From Methanothermobacter sp. (GTDB taxonomy: Archaea; Methanobacteriota; Methanobacteria; Methanobacteriales; Methanothermobacteraceae): 64,000 nucleotides of DNA. The translations under genes and the position numbers were made by a program. Shown in pieces: positions 17,062 through 25,583 of this stretch (its first letter is position 1; the number at the start of each line of letters is the position of its first letter). The notes under the pieces were generated by a model. It saw nothing but the letters and a program-made list of their open reading frames with translations. It had not been told where the DNA came from and searched no databases. The stretch spans positions 62,001 to 126,000 of the forward strand of contig NZ_JASFYE010000002.1 of NCBI RefSeq assembly GCF_030055425.1, in the 5' to 3' direction.

Positions 17062-17842
17062 GCTTCAGAAGTTCCTGGAGAGCAACTTCTTCTACCTCCA
17101 CCCTGGCTACACACCCCTCAACACGGTTGTTTTTGGCCTTGTACTCGGAGTTGCTGTTCTCATCATACTCAGAATGTTCAGGTGGCTTAAAAAGGACCCC
17201 AGGGAACTTCTGGTGCCACTGCTTCCCTTCATATTTCTGGGGTCAGGTGCAAGGGCCCTTGTTGATAATGGGATCTATCCACTCACCCATCTCCTTGTGA
17301 CCCCAGGCATATACATCCTTGTGGGACTCACGGCAATAACAACGCTTCTCATCTCGGTTAAACTTGAGAAACTTTATGGATGGGATTACAGAAAGCTTGT
17401 ATTTGTTACAGGGGCGGTTCTTTCCATACCAAACATCATAAGCATGCAGAAGATTAATCCAGTACCCTTTTTCTCTGTACTGGGGGTATTCCTGGCATCT
17501 GCAGTCCTTCTCTATATAATAGGTATTAAATGGGAACTTCTAAGGGACAGGATGAACCTCTACGTGGTATACGCGCACCTTTTTGATGCATCCTCAACCT
17601 ACGTTGCCGTTGACCTCTATGGCTATGCTGAGCAGCATGTCCTGCCATCGGCATTCACTGCCCTGACTGGCACGGCCCTCGTGATGTTTCCCCTCAAGAT
17701 AGCGGTCATATTGATGGCGCTCTATGCCATTGACAGGTACGTTGAGGACTCCGGGGATTCAGATCTACTTAAACTTGTGATATTCATACTTGGCCTTGCA
17801 CCTGGCCTCAGGAACTTTCTGAGTCTCAGCATGGCGGTTTAA
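17051..17842 (+). CDS. DUF63 family integral membrane protein
   Basis: 263 residues with about eight membrane helices and short charged loops. The segment HLFDASSTYVAVDLYGYAEQH near residue 177 and the final region (ALYAIDRYVED...) are characteristic of DUF63, an archaeal membrane family of unknown role. Polar residues inside helices (DASSTY, R in FLGSGARALVDNG) suggest a catalytic or transport function rather than a simple anchor. It overlaps the PHP gene. Confidence 0.85.
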   Translation: MISELQKFLESNFFYLHPGYTPLNTVVFGLVLGVAVLIILRMFRWLKKDPRELLVPLLPFIFLGSGARALVDNGIYPLTHLLVTPGIYILVGLTAITTLLISVKLEKLYGWDYRKLVFVTGAVLSIPNIISMQKINPVPFFSVLGVFLASAVLLYIIGIKWELLRDRMNLYVVYAHLFDASSTYVAVDLYGYAEQHVLPSAFTALTGTALVMFPLKIAVILMALYAIDRYVEDSGDSDLLKLVIFILGLAPGLRNFLSLSMAV

Positions 17843-17894
17843 ATATATCCATGACCCCTCGTCTCTTGGCATCAGAACCCCTCTTCTGACTTTT

Positions 17895-17920
17895 AAGTTA
17901 TAACTTATAACTTATAAGTC
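17895..17920. promoter_or_regulatory. Overlapping palindromes upstream of leuA
   Basis: AAGTTATAACTT (17895-17906) is a perfect 12-bp palindrome, followed by AACTTATAAGTC (17909-17920), a near-palindrome. The 15-base string TTATAACTTATAAGT (17905-17919) recurs at 44818-44832 before dadD. They lie about 75-95 bases before the leuA start, upstream of its TATA-like element, as expected for an activator or repressor site. Confidence 0.45.
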
Positions 17921-17990
17921 TGATGTGTAAAAGCTTTTAATTGTGGCGGCATATAGATCATGATAAAAGGCCAGACCACGGGGAATTTAA

Positions 17991-19508
17991 ATGTACATAG
18001 AAGAGGTTAAACCGGAAATGAAGCTACCTGAGACGGTTAGAATATTTGACACAACACTCAGGGACGGTGAGCAGACACCTGGAGTGGCGCTCACGGTGGA
18101 TGAGAAGATATGCATAGCAAGGAAACTGGACTCCCTTGGAGTTGACACAATAGAGGCAGGGTTCCCTGCAGCCTCCCCAGGGGAGATGGACTCGGTAAGG
18201 AGGATAGTTGAACTGGGCCTTGATGCGAATACCTGTGGTTTGGCAAGGGTGCTCAGGGAGGACATAGACGCTGTTATTGACTGCGGCGCTGATTACATAC
18301 ACACCTTCATAGGGACCTCACCCCTCCACAGGAAGTACAAGCTCAAAATGTCCCCTGAGGAGATAATAGACAGGGCGGTATTCGGGGTGGAATATGCGGT
18401 TGAACATGGGCTCAGGGTGGAATTCTCTGCCGAGGACGCCACTAGGACAGAATTTGATTACCTTGTGGAGGTATACAGGGCCGCAGAGGATGCAGGGGCT
18501 GACATGATAAATGTCCCGGACACCGTTGGGGTGATGATACCCCGGGCCATGAACCACCTCATAAGGGGCCTCAGGGATGAGGTCAGGACGCCCATCAGCG
18601 TCCACTGCCACAATGACTTTGGACTGGCCGCTGCAAACTCCCTTGCAGCGGTTGAGGCAGGCGCATCACAGGTACATGCAACCATCAACGGGCTCGGTGA
18701 AAGGGCAGGAAATGCAGCCCTTGAGGAGGTTGTGATGGCCCTCATAACCCGCTATGACCTCCCCCTCACCATAAAGACAACGGAACTTGTGAACATCTCG
18801 GAATTCGTATCAAAGATAACAGGGGTAAGGATGCCCCCCAACAAGGCAATCGTGGGCGAAAACGCCTTTGCACACGAGGCTGGCATACACGTCCACGGGG
18901 TTCTTGAGAAGGCAGAGACCTATGAGCCCATAACACCTGAGATGGTTGGCCACAAGAGGAGGATAGTCCTCGGTAAACACACGGGGGCCAACGCCCTCAG
19001 ATCAAAGCTTCAGGAATACGGCATAGATATGAATGAGGACCAGTTCTGCACCCTCTATGAACAGGTCAAAAGACTAGGGGATAAGGGTAAAAGGATCACT
19101 GACGCAGATCTTCGGGCAATGGCAGTCACGATCCTTGGAAAGGCAACAAGGGAGATTGTGAAGCTTGAGGGCATAGCGGTGATGACAGGTGAGAGTGTGA
19201 TGCCAACGGCCACCGTGAAGCTGAGGATTGGAGATGAAATCAAGACAACATCAATGACCGGTGTGGGGCCTGTTGATGCGGCCATAAATGCCATACAGAG
19301 TCTTGTAAGTGAAACAGCAGATATAGAACTTGATGAGTACAACATAGAGGCAATAACAGGTGGTACAAACGCCCTTGCAGAGGTCTTCGTTGTCATGAGC
19401 GACGCCGACGGCAACAAGGCAACGGGAAGATCCACCAGGGAGGATATAGTGATGGCGAGTGTGGAGGCGGTCCTCGATGCCATCAACAAGATCCTGAGCC
19501 TCAAATAG
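17991..19508 (+). CDS. leuA: 2-isopropylmalate synthase
   Basis: 505 residues. The catalytic TIM barrel carries [16 protein letters not shown] (residues 17-32), the [13 protein letters not shown] metal motif and [14 protein letters not shown]. The C-terminal third (from about residue 380, including [13 protein letters not shown] and [14 protein letters not shown]) is the LeuA allosteric dimerisation domain, which makes the leucine enzyme or citramalate synthase more likely than the shorter homocitrate synthase AksA. It condenses acetyl-CoA with 2-oxoisovalerate. GGGG lies a few bases before the ATG. cfbD follows after eight bases. Confidence 0.88.
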   Translation: MYIEEVKPEMKLPETVRIFDTTLRDGEQTPGVALTVDEKICIARKLDSLGVDTIEAGFPAASPGEMDSVRRIVELGLDANTCGLARVLREDIDAVIDCGADYIHTFIGTSPLHRKYKLKMSPEEIIDRAVFGVEYAVEHGLRVEFSAEDATRTEFDYLVEVYRAAEDAGADMINVPDTVGVMIPRAMNHLIRGLRDEVRTPISVHCHNDFGLAAANSLAAVEAGASQVHATINGLGERAGNAALEEVVMALITRYDLPLTIKTTELVNISEFVSKITGVRMPPNKAIVGENAFAHEAGIHVHGVLEKAETYEPITPEMVGHKRRIVLGKHTGANALRSKLQEYGIDMNEDQFCTLYEQVKRLGDKGKRITDADLRAMAVTILGKATREIVKLEGIAVMTGESVMPTATVKLRIGDEIKTTSMTGVGPVDAAINAIQSLVSETADIELDEYNIEAITGGTNALAEVFVVMSDADGNKATGRSTREDIVMASVEAVLDAINKILSLK

Positions 19509-19516
19509 GTGTGCTG

Positions 19517-20704
19517 ATGGAGCCAGTATCAACATGTAAACTCTTCGGGGCTGTAAGGGCTGTTTCAGGCATCCGCAATGCCATACCGCTCATCCACGGT
19601 CCCAGGGGCTGCGCATACCACATTGGATACCTTCTGAAGGCAAGGGGAGGTAAAAGGATAAGGGTTCTATCAACAGAACTCACTGAATCAGACGTGGTAT
19701 TCGGGGCCACCGATAAACTCAAAAAGGTCATAATTGACGCTGACAGAACCCTTAAACCGGAACTCATAGCTGTTATGAGCTCCTGTGCAACAAGCATAAT
19801 AGGGGAGGATATAGGGAGGGCTGCAGAGGAGGTTAAGGGGGAACTTGATTCTAAAATCATAACCATCAGTGCAGGGGGTTTTGAGTCAAACCAGGGCGAA
19901 GGATACCTCGAGGTTATGATGGCACTCCTTGAGTCCATTGCAGGTGATGCGAAACCATCAGATGAGCCATCAATCAACATCATAGGTGAGTTCAGGGGCG
20001 GCCCCGACCTCAAACATATTGTGGATACCCTTGGCAGGATGGGTGTTTCTGTGAACTGTGTTCTCACATCCGGGAGCACAGTCGGTGATATTGAGGGGAT
20101 TGCGTCCGCCCATCTGAACTATTCCTTCTGTGATGTATCAGGAATAGGGCCCTGCAGGTTTCTCGAGGAGAAATTTGGGATGCCCTTCATCCACCACCCC
20201 ATTCCCCTGGGATTCTCAAACACACTGAGGTTCTATGAGGAGATACTTGACCACCTCAGCATTGATTACCCCCTCCAGGATGAAATCGGTGAATACGCTG
20301 AGGAAAGTGATCGCCTGAGATCGGAACTGGAGGGTGTGAGGGTCGGTATAGTTTCAGGGCCCACAAGGGCCGTGGCACTGGCCGGATTTGTAAGCGAACT
20401 TGGAATGAAACCCGCTGTTGTGGCAATGGACATGATCGGTGAGTACACACTTGAAAACCTCTCTGGAACTGGCGTGAGGTCGGAGGTCCTGGTGGGGGCT
20501 GACCTCTCTGAGCTGGAGGATACGCTTATCAGGAATGAACCTGAGGTCATACTCGGTGGAGTTGCAGAGACAGGGTTCTCAGAATCACTGGGGGCGCCCC
20601 TCATCGATGTTATGCATGGCTCTGCCCTCACTGCAGGGTTCAGGGGCGCATGTGTAACCGGTGGGAGGATACTCGAAGCTGTTAAGTCCAGGATGTGTTA
20701 TTAA
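19517..20704 (+). CDS. cfbD: Ni-sirohydrochlorin a,c-diamide reductive cyclase, NifD-like subunit
   Basis: 395 residues of the nitrogenase component 1 superfamily. Three cysteines in VSTCKLFGAV, HGPRGCAYHIG and SSCATSIIGED align with the cluster ligands of NifD/NifE. The protein is shorter than NifD and no NifK neighbour is present, which fits CfbD, a homodimer that with the NifH-like CfbC reduces and cyclises Ni-sirohydrochlorin a,c-diamide in F430 synthesis. I prefer ATG at 19517, five bases after GGTG, which overlaps the leuA stop; GTG at 19511 is an alternative. Substrate assignment rests on family knowledge. Confidence 0.85.
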   Translation: MEPVSTCKLFGAVRAVSGIRNAIPLIHGPRGCAYHIGYLLKARGGKRIRVLSTELTESDVVFGATDKLKKVIIDADRTLKPELIAVMSSCATSIIGEDIGRAAEEVKGELDSKIITISAGGFESNQGEGYLEVMMALLESIAGDAKPSDEPSINIIGEFRGGPDLKHIVDTLGRMGVSVNCVLTSGSTVGDIEGIASAHLNYSFCDVSGIGPCRFLEEKFGMPFIHHPIPLGFSNTLRFYEEILDHLSIDYPLQDEIGEYAEESDRLRSELEGVRVGIVSGPTRAVALAGFVSELGMKPAVVAMDMIGEYTLENLSGTGVRSEVLVGADLSELEDTLIRNEPEVILGGVAETGFSESLGAPLIDVMHGSALTAGFRGACVTGGRILEAVKSRMCY

Positions 20705-20728
20705 ATTTTTTAATTAGCATATCACAAA

Positions 20729-20740
20729 CTTTATATAATC
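20729..20740 (+). promoter_or_regulatory. TATA box of alba
   Basis: CTTTATATAATC lies about 45 bases before the alba ATG, a strong archaeal TATA box giving a leader of roughly 20-25 nt with GGAGG. Confidence 0.6.
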
Positions 20741-20783
20741 AGGGGGTTCTATCTTTATTACAGACACTCTTGGAGGTTAAGTG

Positions 20784-21059
20784 ATGTCAGAGGAGAATGT
20801 AGTATACATCGGAAACAAGCCTGTAATGAACTATGTTCTGGCCGTAGTGACTCAGATGAACGGTGGAACCAGTGAAGTGATCCTTAAAGCCCGTGGAAGA
20901 GCTATAAGCCGGGCTGTTGACGTTGCAGAGATTGTCAGGAACCGTTTCATACCAGACATACAGATAGAGAACATCGACATATGTACAGAGGAGATCATTG
21001 GTAACGAGGGAACCGCTACCAATGTTTCAGCGATAGAAATCCAGCTCAGAAAGGATTAG
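20784..21059 (+). CDS. albA: Chromatin protein Alba
   Basis: 91 residues. [21 protein letters not shown] and the following [22 protein letters not shown] are the conserved Alba segments; Lys in GNKP (the acetylation site in Sulfolobus Alba) is present. Alba dimers coat DNA and bind RNA. GGAGG (20772-20776) lies 7 nt before the ATG; a GTG one codon earlier is less well placed. A strong TATA box and terminator make it a single-gene unit. Confidence 0.96.
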   Translation: MSEENVVYIGNKPVMNYVLAVVTQMNGGTSEVILKARGRAISRAVDVAEIVRNRFIPDIQIENIDICTEEIIGNEGTATNVSAIEIQLRKD

Positions 21060-21070
21060 GGATATAAAAG

Positions 21071-21098
21071 ATGGAAGCCACAGGTTTCCATTCTTTTA
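21071..21098 (+). terminator. Terminator hairpin after alba
   Basis: ATGGAAGCC (21071-21079) pairs with GGTTTCCAT (21083-21091) around a 3-nt loop, with one G-U pair, followed by TTCTTTT. Confidence 0.65.
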
Positions 21099-21423
21099 TA
21101 TTTTATATGCACTGAATTTTCAGGACATCTGCTCTTTATCAGTTATTCAGAACAGTCATTGCCTTCTCACTTAACCCCCCATACTTTATCAGAAATTAAG
21201 AAAGTTTTAATACTATTTTACTCAACAATTCAGTTTAATATCTCACTTTCATAGAATTGTAATAGTTTATTCACATATTCTGGAGATCATGATTATTTTT
21301 TCAAATTTTTTCAGTATTCTATCAAACTATTTATGGTAGCGTGTACATACAAAGAATCACTCCTCAAGAATTTATAATTGAGGGCACTGAAAAATTATTT
21401 TCCTGAAAAAGGAGGGGGGATGA
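21099..21423. other. AT-rich intergenic region before the surface protein
   Basis: About 325 bases without a gene. It contains T-rich tracts, a single TGTACA, and near its end the promoter-proximal inverted repeat listed separately. I see no RNA gene. Confidence 0.5.
21362..21383 (+). promoter_or_regulatory. Inverted repeat bracketing a TATA box
   Basis: CCTCAA (21362-21367) and TTGAGG (21378-21383) flank GAATTTATAA, a TATA-like element about 50 bases before the surface-protein start. A repressor bound here would block the promoter; inference only. Confidence 0.4.
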
Positions 21424-23310
21424 ATGAATAGGAAATTCAGGGCCTCCCGGTCAACTGGACCGGTAGGTCTTGGGCTGGTGGCACTTCTTTTAGTGTTAGT
21501 CCTAACAGGCACATCCTCTGCTGAAAGTGGAGGTCAGGCCGGGACAACACTCACAGCCAGTGTCACGGCAAACACAAGCTATGTGAGTGAATACACATGG
21601 CAGATCCACAAGAATGTCACACCCGACAGCTGGGACATCTTTAAGGGAGACTCAGCCACTTCAGAGTACACAGTAGGTGTTGAGAGGGAAGATCCTACAG
21701 ATAGTGCATGGATTGAGGGCAACGTGACTGTACACAATGGTGGAGGTGTTTCTACAGAGAATCTCTCAGTTATACTGGAGCTGAGGGATGGTATACCACC
21801 ACCAAATGACCTTATAGGGGTTTATCCACTGGATATATCATCGAATCCTGTTCTTGATCCAGGAGAAACGGGGACATACCCATACAGGATTTACCTCACC
21901 CCTGAACAGGTACACCCAGGGGGTAACTACAAGGTGACTGCGAATGTTACAATTACAAACCATTCCGGGCGCCTCGGAACACCCTTTGGACCGGCACCAT
22001 CAGCAACGGCAACACTCCCTGCATCACCGGTGACGCTGAATGAGTGCATACATGTTGATGACACAAGTGGAGAGTCATGGCTCTTTAACGACTCAGGATC
22101 AGTTACATACACCAGGCGGTTTACCGGGGAAGGAACATACAACAACACGGCCACAATAAGGGAAACCGGTCAGAGTGCCAGTGCATCTGTCCGCGTTAAC
22201 GTGTATGAGCTGATGGTCTCCAAGAATGCCACAACGTCCTACACTAGGACCTACACCTGGAACATCAGCAAGGAGGCCGACTTAACAGAGGTTACAGTGA
22301 ACATGGGGGACACGGTAACGGTGAACTACACGGTGAACATTTCAGTTGATACAGGAACAGACAGTGACTGGATGGTGGGAGGCACCATCACAGTGTTCAA
22401 CCCTGCACCCATTGCCGCTGTAATAAGCTCCGTCTCTGATACCGTATCACCAGGAGTTCTGATGAATTTAACCGGCGCAACGTTCCCATGTGTACTTGAA
22501 CCAGGCGGTACACTTGTCCTCAACTACATGGGAAGTCTGCCTGATGGTTCTTCAAGGGCTAACACTGCAACGGTGGTTCAGCAGAACCATGACCACTACC
22601 TGGACAGTTCAGATATGGCTGGATCTACAGAGTACACCGCAATGGCTGATGTGGAATTCGGTGAACCTTCAGAACTTGTTGATGAATCTGTAACTGTATC
22701 CGACGACAGATGGGGCTACCTGGGAGTCATCAATGTGGGCAGTGACATAATGCCCGGAGAAACCTACACATTCAACTATTCTGTGGTCTATGGACCCTAC
22801 AATGCACCTGGACTTTACACAGAGGTTAATGAGGCATCATTTGTAACATGTGATACCAGCACCGGGGGATCAGACTCATGGCTGGTTGATGTATATGTGA
22901 GGAGCCCTTACGGTACACTGACAATAGGCTACTGGAAGACACACGCCGGTTTCAATGGAAACAACCAGGATGCTGTAACACCACTCCTTGGCACGGGTTT
23001 ATGGCTTGGAACTGCTGGTGGAGATAGGAGTGTACTTGCCACCACCGCTGAACAGGCTGTGAGAATCCTAAGCTTCAATGGCTCAGCATCCAATGGAATA
23101 AACAAGCTATATGCACAGCTACTTGCAGCAAAACTGAATATACTCAACGGAGCCTATGCTTCCCCACAGGTTCTCAGCGTGATTGCCCAGGCAGATGCTT
23201 TCCTAGCAACCCATGATGCGTCCAGCTGGAGCAGCCTCAGCAAAAAGGATCAGCAGAAGGTCCTTCAGTGGATGAGTATGCTGGATAAATACAACAATGG
23301 AATGCTCTAG
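21424..23310 (+). CDS. Secreted surface protein with duplicated beta-sandwich domains and GYWKTH C-terminal domain
   Basis: 628 residues. A signal peptide (VGLGLVALLLVLVLTGTSSA) is followed by two related domains beginning YVSEYTWQIHKNV (about residue 53) and TRTYTWNISKEAD (about 275), each with a later W-x2-G-x3-V segment. They resemble DUF11/CARDB-like Ig folds. From about residue 500 comes a distinct domain opening TLTIGYWKTHAGF, then a helical region (AEQAVRILSFNGS..., DQQKVLQWMSMLDKY). GYWK[TN]H domains are known to me mainly from secreted bacterial proteins. There is no C-terminal membrane anchor. Many NxS/T sequons suggest glycosylation. GGAGGGGGG precedes the ATG. Adhesin or envelope role inferred. 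Confidence 0.8.
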   Translation: MNRKFRASRSTGPVGLGLVALLLVLVLTGTSSAESGGQAGTTLTASVTANTSYVSEYTWQIHKNVTPDSWDIFKGDSATSEYTVGVEREDPTDSAWIEGNVTVHNGGGVSTENLSVILELRDGIPPPNDLIGVYPLDISSNPVLDPGETGTYPYRIYLTPEQVHPGGNYKVTANVTITNHSGRLGTPFGPAPSATATLPASPVTLNECIHVDDTSGESWLFNDSGSVTYTRRFTGEGTYNNTATIRETGQSASASVRVNVYELMVSKNATTSYTRTYTWNISKEADLTEVTVNMGDTVTVNYTVNISVDTGTDSDWMVGGTITVFNPAPIAAVISSVSDTVSPGVLMNLTGATFPCVLEPGGTLVLNYMGSLPDGSSRANTATVVQQNHDHYLDSSDMAGSTEYTAMADVEFGEPSELVDESVTVSDDRWGYLGVINVGSDIMPGETYTFNYSVVYGPYNAPGLYTEVNEASFVTCDTSTGGSDSWLVDVYVRSPYGTLTIGYWKTHAGFNGNNQDAVTPLLGTGLWLGTAGGDRSVLATTAEQAVRILSFNGSASNGINKLYAQLLAAKLNILNGAYASPQVLSVIAQADAFLATHDASSWSSLSKKDQQKVLQWMSMLDKYNNGML

Positions 23311-23367
23311 GCATTCCATAAAACTTTTTTTAGAGTTTAGCATAATTCTAGGATTTCATAAAAATTT

Positions 23368-24312
23368 TTAGACCTTCTCTTTAAACCAGAGTACATGTTT
23401 TGCGGCTGCTGAGACCTCCCTGAACCTGCTGTTAAGGAACTCCACCTTATGGATTGAGATCCTTATGACGTTCATATCCACGGGGAGATTCCTCATGGCC
23501 TCAGTATCTAGGCCCCTTAGATTATAGATCCTTTCTGATTCCTCTTCATCCAGTATCTCCACGACACCGGTTATCTGCATCCCAGCCAGGTTGCTCATGG
23601 ATGTGTAGTCCTCGTAAACTGCAACAGAGGCGTTACTGTTCTCAAGGATACCGGCGAATTTCTCCCCACCCTCACTGATCACGTATATGGACTCCCCGTC
23701 ATACACGTATTCAAGGGGTGTTGCCCTTGGGCGGCTGTCATGGCAGGTTGCAAGGACACATGTGTTATGGGACCTCAGAAACTCATCAATGGATTCACGG
23801 AGTTCATTCTCATCAATGTCAGTCATAAGCGAGTCCCTGATCTCTTTAAGTTCAAGGGCAACCTCAATCACCTCTGAGATATCAAAGAGGTCATAATCCT
23901 TAATTTCAATTCCAGCAACCTCTGAGAACCTCCTGAGATCCTCAAGATCCCCATCAGAGAGTCTTTCAAGGATCATGCGGCCACCAAGTGTGGCTGAATG
24001 GACAGCGCCCCCAAGAAGTTTTTCAGCCTCACTGAGAGCCCTTCTACCATCATCCGGACTCAGGGAAACCGAGAAGATCGCAAAGGGTTTATCACGAAGC
24101 CAGGGATTTTTCTTTATAAAATCGGTTATCCTGTCGTGTAAACGGCCCCTGTAAACCCCTGAACCGATAACGAAGAAGTCAAATTCCCTGCCGTCTTCCG
24201 GAAACTCGCCTGTGGTGCAGCACCTTGAGGGCCCGAGTATTCTCCCGATGGCTGATGCAGCCTCCTCTGTGGAGCCGTAGGTGCTCTCATAGATTATGAG
24301 TGTCCTGAACAT
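23368..24312 (-). CDS. Fusion of flavodoxin domain and PNPOx-like FMN-binding domain
   Basis: 314 residues in two parts. Residues 1 to about 150 are a HemG-like flavodoxin (LIIYESTYGSTEEAASAIG binds FMN phosphate; FFVIGSGVYRGRLHDRITDFI and FSVSLSP follow). Residues from about 170 form a split-barrel pyridoxamine-phosphate-oxidase-like domain (FLRSHNTCVLATCHDSRPRA, ISEGGEKFAGILENSNASVAV). Both parts are expected to bind flavin, so the protein may move electrons between two FMNs. HemG activity itself is unlikely in this context. The start ATG at 24312 lacks a strong ribosome binding site. Function unknown. Confidence 0.85.
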   Translation of the reverse strand: MFRTLIIYESTYGSTEEAASAIGRILGPSRCCTTGEFPEDGREFDFFVIGSGVYRGRLHDRITDFIKKNPWLRDKPFAIFSVSLSPDDGRRALSEAEKLLGGAVHSATLGGRMILERLSDGDLEDLRRFSEVAGIEIKDYDLFDISEVIEVALELKEIRDSLMTDIDENELRESIDEFLRSHNTCVLATCHDSRPRATPLEYVYDGESIYVISEGGEKFAGILENSNASVAVYEDYTSMSNLAGMQITGVVEILDEEESERIYNLRGLDTEAMRNLPVDMNVIRISIHKVEFLNSRFREVSAAAKHVLWFKEKV

Positions 24313-24346
24313 ACTTCACCTTCAGCTTTTTAAATAAAATAAGGGT

Positions 24347-25555
24347 TTATTTCCTCACAACCCTTCTTATCACAGCACCAGCCCCTATGATGGCTATTAT
24401 TATCACCGCCACATAGTATGCGAATGGTGAGGTGGGACCCTCCTTCTTCTTGGAGTCAAGGGCGTAGATGTAGCCGTTTTCGGTTGCAAAGTAGACGGTC
24501 TTGCCGTAGACTACGGGCGATGAACTTGCCGGTGAGCTGAAAAGGTAGTAACCCGGTGAGTAGCTCCACTCCTCCTTCCCTGTGTACTTGTTGAGGATGT
24601 GGAGTGTCCCGTCATCTGAGCCCACAGCCACCATGTTCTCGAAGAGGGCTGGCGCTGATCTCACGGCCCCACCTGTTTTGAATGACCATTTCAGGTTACC
24701 TGTCCTTGTGTCAAGTGAGGTCACGTTGCCATCATCGCATCCAGCAAAGAGGCTGTTCTCCTCTGTGTCAATGGCTGGTGTTGACCTGACCCTGTCACCG
24801 AGGCTGTACCTCCAGACCGCGCTTCCATCGGACTCTGATAGGGCATACATGTTCCCGTCATCTGACCCCACGTAGATGGTCCCGTTCCAGAAGGCAGGTG
24901 ATGAGATGACCTGGTCACCGGTTGTGTAGCTCCACTTCTCCTTCCCGTCGGACTCTGATAGGGCATAGACATTACCATTGCATGATCCAAAGTAGACGGT
25001 TCCGTTCACCACAAGTGGTGATGATTTAACAGCCTCCCCGGCATAGAACTCCCACTTCTTTGACCCGTCATCTGCGTCAACTGCGTAGAGCCTGCAGTCA
25101 TCTGACCCCACATATACGGTGCCTCCGCTAACTGCAGGGGATGACTCTATCCTGTTTCCTGTTTTAAATTTCCATTGGAGGTCACCGGTGTCTGTGTCTA
25201 TGGCGTAGAGGTATCCGTCTCCTGAACCCACATAAAGGGTGCCGTTGACCACCGCAGGGGATGATACAACCGCACCGCCTGTCCGGTAGCTCCAGACAAC
25301 TGAACCGGTCTCGAGGTTCACCGCATAAACCTTCCCATCGACTGAGCCGATGTAGGCCACCTTGTTGAATATTGCAGGTGATGACTTTATCCCGCCGATG
25401 GAGAGATACCATGTCCTTGCTGAGAAGTCACTTGGCTCCCCAGAGAAACCTGTGCGCTGCTGGCCCCCATGGAAGAGGGGCCAGTCTGCAGCTGATACAG
25501 GGCTTAAAACCATCCCAATGATTATAATCACTGCAATCAAACCTTTCCTTATCAT
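24347..25555 (-). CDS. Secreted PQQ-like beta-propeller protein with C-terminal membrane anchor
   Basis: 402 residues: signal peptide (LIAVIIIIGMVLSPVSAA), eight repeats of the form SSPAxxxGTxYVGSxDGxxYALxxxTGxxxWxY that build an eight-bladed propeller, then a C-terminal helix (YYVAVIIIAIIGAGAVI) ending in RRVVRK. The topology is like BamB/PQQ-repeat proteins but without dehydrogenase active-site residues, so a binding or structural role outside the membrane is more likely than an enzyme. It ends 28 bases after the ABC permease gene and may belong to the padR-ABC unit. Confidence 0.88.
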   Translation of the reverse strand: MIRKGLIAVIIIIGMVLSPVSAADWPLFHGGQQRTGFSGEPSDFSARTWYLSIGGIKSSPAIFNKVAYIGSVDGKVYAVNLETGSVVWSYRTGGAVVSSPAVVNGTLYVGSGDGYLYAIDTDTGDLQWKFKTGNRIESSPAVSGGTVYVGSDDCRLYAVDADDGSKKWEFYAGEAVKSSPLVVNGTVYFGSCNGNVYALSESDGKEKWSYTTGDQVISSPAFWNGTIYVGSDDGNMYALSESDGSAVWRYSLGDRVRSTPAIDTEENSLFAGCDDGNVTSLDTRTGNLKWSFKTGGAVRSAPALFENMVAVGSDDGTLHILNKYTGKEEWSYSPGYYLFSSPASSSPVVYGKTVYFATENGYIYALDSKKKEGPTSPFAYYVAVIIIAIIGAGAVIRRVVRK

Positions 25556-25583
25556 ATTACCACCTGAAATTTAGCCTTACCAC

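Noticed and set aside
21330-21345. Single TGTACA near the surface-protein promoter as a TRP box
   Set aside because: Six-base palindromes are expected by chance many times in 64 kb, there is no second copy and no link to tryptophan.
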